Source of the DNA: Micromonospora sp. KC606 | GTDB lineage: Bacteria > Actinomycetota > Actinomycetes > Mycobacteriales > Micromonosporaceae | Length of the DNA: 45,278 nucleotides | Direction of reading: 5' to 3' | NCBI RefSeq assembly: GCF_004348675.1 | Contig: NZ_SMKN01000024.1 | Location: 1 to 45,278, forward strand | In this document: one piece after another, positions 17,713 to 25,208 of the stretch | How positions within the stretch are numbered: position 1 is the stretch's first letter | Layout of the letters: every line of letters begins with the position of its first letter | Position numbers and translations under genes: made by a program | Notes under the pieces: model-generated | Databases searched by the model: none | What the model saw: the letters and a program-made list of their open reading frames with translations, nothing else | What the model was told of the DNA's origin: nothing

Positions 17713-18207
17713 ATGATCCGCTTTGACTCACTCAGTCAGGACGTGCTTAGAGCGCTTGACGCCTCCGGATGGAGCGTAGACCGCGCCGTTGACGCTGGCC
17801 AGTGGGTAGAACCTCTGGAGAGAGAGGGCTACCGGGTCCATACTCTGGCCATAGCTGCCCTGTCTGCGCTGGGAGGGCTTTCGCTTGAGCCGTGCAATGC
17901 GGTTGGCCCAAACTTTGCTAATGATGAGCCTTACAATTTCGATCCGATCGCGGCCGGATCGGGTCAGCGTGCCCTAGCTGTGGAGGTAGAGACTGTTCTT
18001 GGTGGACAGTATTTCCCTATCGGTGAATGGCTAAGCTACTCAAGCGTTTTCCTGGAATCTGGGGGGAGAGTGGTTGCTGCTGGCATGGGATGGTTCTGGG
18101 AAATGGGTTCGAGCTTTGAAGAATCCTTGGAGCTGGCAGTTTGCGCGAACCGCCCGCTGCTCTGTCTGTACTCTGATCCGGGTGTGGCCCCCTGGCCGCC
18201 CGCGTGA
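17713..18207 (+). CDS. SUKH-3-like immunity protein for the upstream deaminase toxin
   Basis: This 164-residue protein starts 4 bases after the toxin stop. It fits the SUKH-3 pattern: an N-terminal GWSVDRAVD segment, a central LSALGGLSLEP (the L..lGGL signature), FPIGEWLSYSSVFLESGGRVVAAG, and an acidic helix SSFEESLELAV near the end. SUKH proteins are cytosolic antidotes that bind nuclease and deaminase toxins, and SUKH/YwqJ-deaminase pairing is well known. Its base composition is lower in GC than its neighbours, like the toxin tail, which suggests that toxin tip and immunity gene moved in together. The ATG at 17713 gives the full domain. The assignment is from pattern recognition, not a profile search. 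Confidence 0.82.
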   Translation: MIRFDSLSQDVLRALDASGWSVDRAVDAGQWVEPLEREGYRVHTLAIAALSALGGLSLEPCNAVGPNFANDEPYNFDPIAAGSGQRALAVEVETVLGGQYFPIGEWLSYSSVFLESGGRVVAAGMGWFWEMGSSFEESLELAVCANRPLLCLYSDPGVAPWPPA

Positions 18208-18606
18208 TCTCTGCGTTCACTCGCTCATTCAGGGTTGCGGTTACAGCGCGTAGCGCAGAGCTGTCGGGGGTCGATGCTGTCTGCCTGGGTTGCCGTCACG
18301 GTTGCCGTCAGCGCGGGGTTGGCATCCAAGTATGCCGATGAGCGCCTCGGTCGTGCGCGACCAGACGGTTCGGTGGTGCAGCTTCGATCCCGAAGGCCAC
18401 CCATCGTGATGGCTTCGAAGGAAGTGTCATGGCGCCGCCGACAGAACCCTTCTCGGAGTTGGTTGGCTCGGTATGGCGGGCGTGCGCGCGGGGCCGTAGG
18501 CCTGTAGCGCGTGCGCGCGGCCCCGGCTTCGGCCGGGGCCGTTCTTGATCCTGTAGAGCAGTTTTGAGCCAGTCGGATCTTGGTCGGGGGCCTTGGTCCG
18601 GCTGGC
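18208..18606. other. Intergenic gap after the immunity gene
   Basis: About 400 bases lie between the immunity stop and the convergent GntR gene. A 90-codon open frame (18235-18507) has no recognisable domain and atypical composition, so I do not call it. The stretch contains direct copies of CGTGCGCGCGG and ends in a strong hairpin (18518-18541). The left boundary of the integrative element may lie here, but no attachment-site repeat or tRNA end is visible. Confidence 0.45.
18518..18541 (+). terminator. Hairpin terminator with UUCG-type tetraloop
   Basis: CGGCCCCGGC at 18518-18527 pairs perfectly with GCCGGGGCCG at 18532-18541 around a TTCG loop, followed by TTCTTGAT. A 10-bp GC stem with this extra-stable loop is a credible stop, either for the toxin operon or for the convergent GntR gene. 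Confidence 0.65.
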
Positions 18607-19167
18607 TTACTGCTTGGGTGCGCGGTTGCGGCTGCTGCGGGAGCGCTTGGCGGGTGATGGCGCGTCGTCGTTGCTGGGACGTTGGAGGTGTTCGGGCTGC
18701 TGGGCGAAGTTGCCTCGGTCGGCCTGGTATTTGATCACTTCGTCGATGAGGTCGCTGTTGGTGTCCGCGTGGCGCAGGAGCTCGTGCAGGGCGGCGTTCT
18801 TGTCGTCGGCGGTACTGGCGTGGTGGTAGCGGACCGTGATGGCTTGCTGGTCGGCGAGGTAGGCGGCGACTCGGCGGCGGAGGTCGGGGTCGTCGATGGG
18901 TTCGCGGAGGACGCCGCCGCGTAGGAGGTCGAAGGCGTCGGGGTGGACGAAGGTGCCTTTGCCGGCGACGCTGTAGGTGATGCGCCGGTGTTGGAGTTCG
19001 CGTAGTGCGCGTTGGGCGGTCATGGAGGCCACGCCGTAGAGGTCGGCCATCTTGCGGGCGGACGGTAGCGGGTCGTTGGGGTTGAGGCGTCCGTCGCGGA
19101 TCTGGTCGAGGATGTCGTCGACGACCTGCTGGAACAGGGCTCGTTTGTCGTCTGGGTCGTGGGCCAT
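18607..19167 (-). CDS. GntR-family transcriptional regulator of the integrative element
   Basis: This 186-residue protein has an N-terminal winged helix-turn-helix of the GntR type at about 9-75 (LFQQVVDDILDQIRDGRL, PLPSARKMADLYGVASMTAQRALRELQHRR, GKGTFVH). The C-terminal part is short and helical and ends in a Ser/Arg/Lys-rich tail. It lacks a full FadR or UTRA effector domain, as is usual for KorSA-like regulators of AICEs, which repress their transfer genes. It is divergent from the transfer/replication operon, and the 156-base gap between them holds palindromes (19209-19222 and 19251-19266) that are good operator candidates. ATG at 19167. Confidence 0.9.
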   Translation of the reverse strand: MAHDPDDKRALFQQVVDDILDQIRDGRLNPNDPLPSARKMADLYGVASMTAQRALRELQHRRITYSVAGKGTFVHPDAFDLLRGGVLREPIDDPDLRRRVAAYLADQQAITVRYHHASTADDKNAALHELLRHADTNSDLIDEVIKYQADRGNFAQQPEHLQRPSNDDAPSPAKRSRSSRNRAPKQ

Positions 19168-19208
19168 GCGCTGATCGTAGCTATCACGAGCTGATCAGGC
19201 GAGACAGG

Positions 19209-19266
19209 CGTCACATGACACTCGTGTGCCCAAACCTCTTGACCGTCACGGGTGTCACGTGACACC
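19209..19266. promoter_or_regulatory. Two palindromic operator candidates between the GntR gene and the element operon
   Basis: GGTGTCACGTGACACC at 19251-19266 is a perfect 16-bp palindrome. A related copy, GCGTCACATGACAC at 19209-19222, matches its inner 14 bases at 12 positions. Centre-to-centre spacing is about 43 bases, close to four helical turns. The pair lies in the divergent promoter region, which fits binding by the adjacent GntR protein to control both directions. Confidence 0.6.
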
Positions 19267-19323
19267 TTATGTGCACGGGACGCACGCCGCAGTGGCGTGG
19301 ACCGGAGTAGAGGAGAACACAAC

Positions 19324-19647
19324 ATGTTGGTGTTGCCGATTGATGGCAGCCAGACGCTGTTGGTGCTGGCTGTGCCGGCACCGCAGTTCAAGGACAAGGC
19401 CAACGGTGTTGCCGCGACGGATCGGGTCACGGGCGCGCCGTTGGTGGAGGTACCCCTCGCGTTGACGGTCGAGGGTGGGCAGCCGCAGGTGTTGCGGGTG
19501 TCGGTGCCGCAGCCGAGCGTGCCGAAGGACCTGGCCGTGGGGCAGATGGTCAAGGCGTCCGGGTTGACGTTCGTGACGGGGGAGAAGAACGGCCGGGCCT
19601 GGCAGATCTTCCGGGCGTCGGCGTTGACGGCGGTGAAGGCCGCATGA
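19324..19647 (+). CDS. SCO3933-like small regulatory protein of AICEs
   Basis: This 107-residue beta-rich protein starts at ATG 19324 (MLVLPIDGSQTLLVL). It resembles the small proteins annotated as SCO3933-family regulators, which begin the transfer/replication operons of actinomycete integrative elements. Conserved-looking parts are the LPID start, the TGAPLVEVPLAL middle and the GRAWQIFRASALT end. The biochemical role is not established. Its stop overlaps the ATG of the translocase gene by 4 bases, so the two are translationally coupled. The family name is from memory and moderately sure. Confidence 0.7.
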   Translation: MLVLPIDGSQTLLVLAVPAPQFKDKANGVAATDRVTGAPLVEVPLALTVEGGQPQVLRVSVPQPSVPKDLAVGQMVKASGLTFVTGEKNGRAWQIFRASALTAVKAA

Positions 19648-21011
19648 TCCATCCCCCTGATACCCGCCTGGTCATGGCGGTACCGACCGCCGTGCTGGCG
19701 GTCGCCGCCCTGGCCTTACTCGTATGGCTCGGCGCGCACGCCGTGCGGTACCTGGTAGCAGGCAAGCAGCTCCGTCCGGTGCTGCGGGTCGCGTGGCGGA
19801 TCAAGTACACGTGGCGGCGGACCGCTCGCCGGGTCGGCCTGGCCCAGACTGAGCGGATCCACTCGCCGTGGTGGTCCAACCGGCCGCCGGGCACGGTCGT
19901 GACCCGGGAGTTGATCCCAGCGGTGACGGTGGCGGCCGAACGGTGGGGCGTGCGCGTCGACGCTTCCACCGTCGGTCGTCTCGGCGTTGAGGAGTTCACC
20001 CAGGCCGCCGGGCATCTGGCCGACGTGTGGCGGGTGCCCCTCGTGAGGGTGGCGCAAGTCCGCTCCGGCCTGGTCCAGATACGGGCGCTGCTGCACGACC
20101 CCCTCACCCAACCCGCGACTTGGACCGATCCGACCGAGGCTGGGTCGGATCCGGCGGTGTGGGTCGCTGGCGTGGACGCCGACGGCCAGCCGGTCACGAT
20201 CCGCTCGGCCGGTGTCTCCGGCGTGGTGGTGGCCGGGCTGGCGGGTTACGGCAAGACGTCGTTCTTGAACGCCCGGTTCTGCCAACTCGCCCCATCGCCG
20301 GTGGTGCAGTTCGTGTTGATCGACGGCAAGGGCGGCCCGGACTACGACGACCTGTTCACCCGTGCCTGGCTGTCGGCGAAAGACGACCCGGAGCAGGTCC
20401 GTGACCATCTGGCCCGGGTGCGGGAGTTGATGGCCGCCCGCCAGCACGCGATCCGGGCCGTGCTCGGAGTGAAGAACGTGTGGCACGTTGGCCCGTCCGC
20501 CTCCTGGCCTCTGGTTGTCGTGGTGATCGATGAGGCGCACACGTTTCTGAACGAGACCAAGGGCACCGACGCGCAGTCCAAGCGACTCGACGCCCTGGCC
20601 CGGGAGACCGCCCGGCTGGTGGAGGAGTTGATCCGTAAGGGCCGCAACGTCGGTATCCAGGTGGTTTTGGCGACGCAGAAGGCGACCGGGGATGCGATCC
20701 CGACGAAGATCCGCGACAACTGCCAGGTCGCGGTCAGCTTCGCGCAGCGCACCTCGGAGGCGGCCACGGCCGTGCTCGGCTCGGACATCACGGCCGCGCC
20801 GGATGAGCATCCGCGTCGGCTGCAAGACCCGGCCTATGTCGGGGTGGCGTCGATGGTTGCGCAGGGTCGGCCCGGGTTCACCCTGGTCCGCACGCCGTAC
20901 GTGCCCGACGCGACCGCCGATGCGATCGCCACCGCGACCGCGCATCTGGTCCGCGATCCGCTGCACCTGTTGACCACGGGGGAGGCGGTGGCCGATGCCG
21001 CACCCCGATGA
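19644..21011 (+). CDS. FtsK/SpoIIIE-type DNA translocase (TraB/TraSA-like conjugation motor)
   Basis: This 455-residue protein has an N-terminal membrane segment (about 9-35), a linker, and then an FtsK-type ATPase domain. Walker A is GLAGYGKTS near 197-205, Walker B is LVVVVIDEAH near 292-301, and a downstream sensor region reads VVLATQKATGDAIPTKIRDN. AICEs move double-stranded DNA between hyphae with one hexameric motor of this kind instead of a type IV secretion system. The length matches TraSA-like proteins. It overlaps the upstream gene by 4 bases and the initiator gene by 17, so expression is coupled along the operon. Confidence 0.92.
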   Translation: MIHPPDTRLVMAVPTAVLAVAALALLVWLGAHAVRYLVAGKQLRPVLRVAWRIKYTWRRTARRVGLAQTERIHSPWWSNRPPGTVVTRELIPAVTVAAERWGVRVDASTVGRLGVEEFTQAAGHLADVWRVPLVRVAQVRSGLVQIRALLHDPLTQPATWTDPTEAGSDPAVWVAGVDADGQPVTIRSAGVSGVVVAGLAGYGKTSFLNARFCQLAPSPVVQFVLIDGKGGPDYDDLFTRAWLSAKDDPEQVRDHLARVRELMAARQHAIRAVLGVKNVWHVGPSASWPLVVVVIDEAHTFLNETKGTDAQSKRLDALARETARLVEELIRKGRNVGIQVVLATQKATGDAIPTKIRDNCQVAVSFAQRTSEAATAVLGSDITAAPDEHPRRLQDPAYVGVASMVAQGRPGFTLVRTPYVPDATADAIATATAHLVRDPLHLLTTGEAVADAAPR

Positions 21012-22461
21012 CGAGTTCCCCGGGCAGAGCGGCGGCCTATTCCGCCAAGAACACTCCGCCGCGCTGCCCGGGTCCAGCCCCTATCCCAGCAGTGAGAAGG
21101 AACCGCCCTCGATGATGTCACCTCACCCCATACCGGCCGACCCGGGTGGCCTGCTCCGCGTGGCGGCCTCCGCCGGCGTGGCCCACCGGGTTGGCGAGTG
21201 CCGGCATCCGGTCGCTGTCGCCGGTAGCACTCTGCTCGTCGAGCGCGGCACCGGCAGGGTCGTTGACCGCCTGGACACGGCCATCACGCCTGGCCGGGTG
21301 GTCGGGTTGCGTTGTCGCAGCCGCCGCGTGTCGGTGTGTCCGGCCTGTTCTGCGTTGTACAAGTTGGACGCCTACCATCTGATCGCCGCCGGCCTGCACG
21401 GTGGGAAGGACACCCCGGCGCAGGTCGCCGACCGGCCGCAGCTGTTCGTCACGGTGACCGCGCCGTCGTTCGGGCCGGTGCACCTCGGCCCGGACCGGCA
21501 CGGCCAGCCCCGCCCCTGCCATCCCCGCACCCGACGTACGCCCGTGCGTCGTAGCTGTGGCCGGTGGCACCCGGCCGGCGATCCGGCGATCGGCACGCCC
21601 CTGGACCCGGCCGGCTACGACTACCCCGGTCAGGTGCTGTTCAACGCGCACGCCGGGCCGCTGTGGGCGCGGTTCACGACCGAGACGCGTCGTGGTCTGG
21701 CCGCCGCAGCTGGCCTGCCTCGGGCGGTGGCGGCCCGGCAGGTGCGGGTGGTGTTCGCCAAGGTCGCCGAGTTCCAGGCCCGGGGCGTGGTGCACCTGCA
21801 CGCGATCGTCCGCCTGGACGGCGCCGACGGCCCGTCCTCGGCCCCGGCCGGCTGGGCCAGCGTCGACCTGCTCGACCACGCCATCCACGCCGCGATCCGG
21901 CGGGTCGAGGTCACCACTCCGGCCTGCCGACGGGTGCCAGTTCGACGGTTGAGGTGGGGCCGGCAGGTCGACATCCGCCCGATCACCCGCACGGATGGCA
22001 TGTCGGAGACGGTCGTGGCCCGGTACGTGGCGAAGTACGCCACCAAGGCCGCCGAGGTGGCGGGGGTCGACCTCGGCCCGATCTACTGCCGCGCTTGCGA
22101 CGGCCACGGCACGAACCGCACGACTGCGGTGCTGTGTCTCCGGTGCGCGGGCACTGGTCGGCGACCCGGTGTCAGCCTGCGGCACCTGAGTGGGCACGCT
22201 CGCCAGCTGGTTGACACCTGCTGGTGGCTGGGTGTCCAACCCGGGCTCGGTCGGCTGCGGCTGCGCCGGTACGCGCACACCCTCGGCTTCCGGGGGCACT
22301 TCGCCACCACCTCACGCCGCTACTCGACCACCTTCACCGCGCTGCGGGCCGAACGCCGTAGCTGGATGGCCGACCGGCATGCCGAGCGGGCCGGTGTCGA
22401 CCCGGCGGGCGTGCTCGTCGTCGGCGACTGGCGCTATGCCGGGCCCGGGGGTGGGGCGTGA
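20995..22461 (+). CDS. RepSA-type rolling-circle replication initiator
   Basis: The protein has 488 residues from ATG 20995; an internal ATG at 21112 or 21115 is also possible. A Cys/Arg-rich segment (LRCRSRRVSVCPACSALY) is followed by LFVTVTAPSFGPVH and VVHLHAIVRLDG, the latter giving the HxH metal motif of HUH initiators. YVAKYATKAAE carries the candidate nicking tyrosine. A zinc-ribbon-like CRACDG ... CLRCAGTG follows. These features match the initiators of pSAM2-like AICEs, which nick the origin and start rolling-circle copying after excision. The stop overlaps the Xis start by 4 bases. The origin itself was not located and may lie within or beside this gene. Confidence 0.88.
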   Translation: MPHPDDEFPGQSGGLFRQEHSAALPGSSPYPSSEKEPPSMMSPHPIPADPGGLLRVAASAGVAHRVGECRHPVAVAGSTLLVERGTGRVVDRLDTAITPGRVVGLRCRSRRVSVCPACSALYKLDAYHLIAAGLHGGKDTPAQVADRPQLFVTVTAPSFGPVHLGPDRHGQPRPCHPRTRRTPVRRSCGRWHPAGDPAIGTPLDPAGYDYPGQVLFNAHAGPLWARFTTETRRGLAAAAGLPRAVAARQVRVVFAKVAEFQARGVVHLHAIVRLDGADGPSSAPAGWASVDLLDHAIHAAIRRVEVTTPACRRVPVRRLRWGRQVDIRPITRTDGMSETVVARYVAKYATKAAEVAGVDLGPIYCRACDGHGTNRTTAVLCLRCAGTGRRPGVSLRHLSGHARQLVDTCWWLGVQPGLGRLRLRRYAHTLGFRGHFATTSRRYSTTFTALRAERRSWMADRHAERAGVDPAGVLVVGDWRYAGPGGGA

Positions 22462-22649
22462 CGGCTGACCTGCTCACCGTGGCCCAGGTCATGGACCGGC
22501 TCCAAGTCTCCAAGCACACCGTCTACCACCTCATCCGCACCCGACGACTCCGGTCGGTGCGCATCGGCCGGTGCCGCCGCATCCCCGCCACGGCGCTGGC
22601 CGCCTACCTGCGCGAGTTGAGCGGGGAGGTGACCGGACATGGCCGGTAG
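22458..22649 (+). CDS. xis: Excisionase (MerR-like helix-turn-helix, Xis)
   Basis: This 63-residue protein starts at GTG 22458 and consists almost only of a winged helix-turn-helix of the excisionase/MerR type: LLTVAQVMDRLQVSKHTVYHLI, then the wing SVRIGRCRRIP. Such proteins bend DNA at the attachment site and steer the integrase toward excision. Coupling by overlaps of 4 bases with the initiator gene and 11 bases with the integrase gene is typical of AICEs. Confidence 0.9.
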   Translation: MTADLLTVAQVMDRLQVSKHTVYHLIRTRRLRSVRIGRCRRIPATALAAYLRELSGEVTGHGR

Positions 22650-23913
22650 GAAACGCGCCAACGGTGAAGGCACCGTCTACCAGCGCGCCGACGGCCGGTG
22701 GGAAGGCGCTGGCTACGTCCAGGCCGCCGACGGCAGCAGCCGACGGGTCCGGGTCTACGGCGCCACCCGCAAGGAAGCCGCCGACAAGCTGGCCGTCAAA
22801 CTCGCCGACTCCCACCGGGGCCTGCCCGCGACCGCCGACCCGACGCTCACCGTCGGCGACTACCTCACCCGCTGGCTTACCACCGTGGCGGTCCACCAGG
22901 TACGGCCCACCACCTACGCCAACTACGACACCTACATCCGCCAGTTCCTCATTCCCGCATTCGGTCACCGCCGGCTCGCCGCCCTCACCGTCACCGAGGT
23001 CCGCACCTTCCTCGACACCATCCAGACCGTGTGCCAGTGCTGCGCCCGAGGCTGGGACGCCCGCCGCGACCCGCACCATCCGCGCAAGGACCGACGGCCC
23101 CGCTGCTGCGCCGTCGGCGCCTGCTGCCAACGCCACGTGAAACCGGCGACCGTCCGCTACATCCGCGCGGTCCTGTCCGCCGCCCTCGCCCACGCCGTAC
23201 GGGAGGAACTGCTGCACCGCAACGTCGCCTCCCCGGTCCGACTCCCCACCCCCGCCCGCAGCCGATACCAGCCGTTCACCGCCGGCGAGGCCCGCAAGTA
23301 CCTGTACGCCGCCGCGTTCCACCGCCACGGCCCACTGTTCGAACTCGCGCTACGCACCGGCATGAGACGCGGCGAACTCCTCGGCCTGCAATGGTCCGAC
23401 ATCGACCTCGAAGCCGGTCACCTGTCCGTACGCCGCACCCTCGCCCGCACCAAAGGCGGCATGACCTTCCAACCACCCAAGACCGAAGCCTCACAACGGC
23501 GGATCCTGCTGCCCCGAGACTGCATCGCCTCGCTGACCCGCTACCGGCGCCGACAGGACATCGACCGGCAGGAAGCCGGCGACACCTGGACAGATCTCGA
23601 CCTGGTGTTCGCCTCAACTACTGGCGGACCGCTCGATCCTGCCAACGTGCACCGTCAGCACGAGACGATCTGCTACCTCGCCGAGGTCCGCTACATCCGC
23701 TTTCACGATCTCCGACACACTTGCGCGACGTTGCTGCTGGAACAGGGCGTCGAACTCGTCACCATCAAGGAACTCCTCGGACATGCCCGGTTGCACGTCA
23801 CCGCCGACATCTACGCCCACGTCCGACCCCGCCTGCACCGCAACGCCATCGAAGCCATGAACCGAGCCCTACACCCCGACCCGGACGACGACACCCCACC
23901 GGCCGACGACTGA
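22639..23913 (+). CDS. int: Tyrosine site-specific integrase of the AICE
   Basis: This 424-residue tyrosine recombinase has an AP2-like N-terminal arm-binding domain (GEGTVYQRADGRWEG), a SAM-like core-binding domain (about 75-200) and a catalytic domain. Catalytic residues are visible: Arg in TGMRRGELLGL, a Lys in the beta-turn PPKTEASQRR, HDLRHT, LGHARLHVT and the Tyr of DIYAHV near the end. The core-binding domain carries a Cys/His-rich insertion near 133-158 (CQCCARG ... CCAVGACC), which could bind zinc. It closes the operon and is followed by a strong hairpin. The attachment site is usually next to the integrase gene but was not identified. Confidence 0.95.
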   Translation: MAGRKRANGEGTVYQRADGRWEGAGYVQAADGSSRRVRVYGATRKEAADKLAVKLADSHRGLPATADPTLTVGDYLTRWLTTVAVHQVRPTTYANYDTYIRQFLIPAFGHRRLAALTVTEVRTFLDTIQTVCQCCARGWDARRDPHHPRKDRRPRCCAVGACCQRHVKPATVRYIRAVLSAALAHAVREELLHRNVASPVRLPTPARSRYQPFTAGEARKYLYAAAFHRHGPLFELALRTGMRRGELLGLQWSDIDLEAGHLSVRRTLARTKGGMTFQPPKTEASQRRILLPRDCIASLTRYRRRQDIDRQEAGDTWTDLDLVFASTTGGPLDPANVHRQHETICYLAEVRYIRFHDLRHTCATLLLEQGVELVTIKELLGHARLHVTADIYAHVRPRLHRNAIEAMNRALHPDPDDDTPPADD

Positions 23914-23926
23914 CATCCGACCAGCG

Positions 23927-23962
23927 GCGCCCCGATCAGACCCATGATCCTGGTCGGGGCGC
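23927..23962. terminator. Hairpin terminator after the integrase gene
   Basis: GCGCCCCGATCAG at 23927-23939 pairs with CTGGTCGGGGCGC at 23950-23962 (one G-T pair), followed by TTTGCT. It lies between the integrase stop and the convergent small-gene stop at 23967, so it can end transcription from both sides. Confidence 0.7.
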
Positions 23963-23966
23963 TTTG

Positions 23967-24206
23967 CTACTCGCTGCGCAGCGCCGCCGAGCGTGGCCAG
24001 GCGAGGAACCGCGCGTGCAGCACTCCTGACGGGGTGTGCGGCAGGTCCTCACAGGCCTGCACCAGGTACGCCGACAGGTGCAGCATCAGCGAGATCCGCG
24101 CCCCGGTGAACTCCGCCACGAGCTGCCGCTTACGGGTCCTACACGGCCACGGCGCCCCGCACCCCGCGCAGAGCCACTGCGGCCGTACCGGCTGATGCAC
24201 CGACAC
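23967..24206 (-). CDS. Small Cys-motif protein (WLCxxCGxPWPC family), function unknown
   Basis: This 79-residue protein starts at GTG 24206. Its N-terminus has WLCAGCGAPWPC, a three-Cys motif that may bind metal, followed by a helical region ending HARFLAWPRS. It is clearly paralogous to the product of 34243-34506: both share W.C..CG.PWPC, a Leu.....Glu helix, LxxYL, a DL and an RFxxW.R end. I recall such small actinobacterial proteins often sitting near HTH regulators; no biochemical role is known to me. Here it is divergent from the HTH-Nudix pair and convergent with the integrase gene. Confidence 0.75.
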   Translation of the reverse strand: MSVHQPVRPQWLCAGCGAPWPCRTRKRQLVAEFTGARISLMLHLSAYLVQACEDLPHTPSGVLHARFLAWPRSAALRSE

Positions 24207-24461
24207 TCACCCCACCACCCTCCCGACTCGTTGGAAGGGGGAAGAGGCCACCGCAGACACCCGACCCGACCAACCCCGGGCCGCCGGCAACCCCTTCCCC
24301 CTGGCACCCACCAGCCCGGCGAATCTGCCGCAAGCGAACCGGCAAGGCCCTGCCGCAGAACCTACGAACCAGCCCCGGGCACCCCAACGTCCCGACAGAC
24401 ACCATGCCGGACACTTCCACGACCCTGGCGCGTCCCGTCGTGTCCACTACCGTGGGACGGT

Positions 24462-25208
24462 ATGAGTCACCGACTCCGCGCGGCCATGCTCCGCGCCCAC
24501 CTCGACCCGGCCGCCCTCGCCACAGCCGTCGGTGTCGACGTCAAGACCGTCACCCGGTGGCTCGCCGGCCGCGTCCCCCACCAGCGCACCCGCCTCGCCG
24601 TCGCCGACGCCCTCGGCGAAACCGACGCCGACCTGTGGCCCCAGACCCGCCCCGACCAAGCACCCGGCGCCGAAGCCACCGCCGAGGTTGTCGCCGCCTA
24701 CGCCCACCGCGCCGACATCCCCCACCACGTGTGGGCGGCCCTGCTCACCGGCGCCACCACCCGGATCGACCTGCTCGGCTACGCCTACCCGTTCCTGCTG
24801 GAACTGCTGCCCAACACCATGCAACTCATCACCGACAAAGCCACCAACGGCGCCCGCGTCCGTCTCGCGTTCGCCGACCCCGACTGCCCGCACGTCGCAG
24901 AACGCGACGCCCTCGAACAGATCGGCGGCACCCTACCCGGCCGGATCCGTAACGCCCTCAACTTCTGCGAACCCCTCCACGGCGTGCCAGGGGTGGAGAT
25001 CGGGCTGCACACCGTGCACCTCTACAACTCGGTGTTCCGCTTCGACCACCAGATGATCGTCACCCCACACCTCTACCGCGCCCGCGGCTACCAACACCCC
25101 GCCCTACACCTGCGCGAACTCTCCCCGCACGGCATCTTCGCCGCCCACGCCGACCAGTTCGAACAGATCTGGCAAACCACCACCGCCTACCCCAAGGAGA
25201 CCCGGTGA
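24462..25208 (+). CDS. HTH protein with C-terminal PLD-like/DUF5919-type domain, coupled to Nudix gene
   Basis: This 248-residue protein starts at ATG 24462. Residues about 3-55 are an XRE-type helix-turn-helix (LRAAMLRAHLDPAALATAVGVDVKTVTRWLAGR). The remainder (about 85-245) is a mixed alpha/beta domain: TRIDLLGYAYPFLLELLP, GARVRLAFADPDCPHV, NSVFRFDHQMIVTPHLYRARG. It resembles the C-terminal region of actinobacterial HTH proteins with a DUF5919, phospholipase-D-like fold. That name is from memory and uncertain. The stop overlaps the start of the Nudix gene by 4 bases. The pair probably works together: a DNA-binding sensor and a nucleotide hydrolase. Confidence 0.78.
   Translation: MSHRLRAAMLRAHLDPAALATAVGVDVKTVTRWLAGRVPHQRTRLAVADALGETDADLWPQTRPDQAPGAEATAEVVAAYAHRADIPHHVWAALLTGATTRIDLLGYAYPFLLELLPNTMQLITDKATNGARVRLAFADPDCPHVAERDALEQIGGTLPGRIRNALNFCEPLHGVPGVEIGLHTVHLYNSVFRFDHQMIVTPHLYRARGYQHPALHLRELSPHGIFAAHADQFEQIWQTTTAYPKETR

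Noticed and set aside
18235..18507. 90-codon frame after the SUKH-like gene
   Set aside because: No recognisable domain, weak start and poor composition. It could be debris at the left edge of the integrative element.
18576..23959. GATCTTGGTCGGGG (18576-18589) and GATCCTGGTCGGGG (23946-23959) as attachment-site repeats flanking the element core
   Set aside because: Only 13 of 14 bases match, the right copy is one arm of a terminator hairpin, and AICE attachment sites are usually longer and lie in tRNA genes. Too weak to call.
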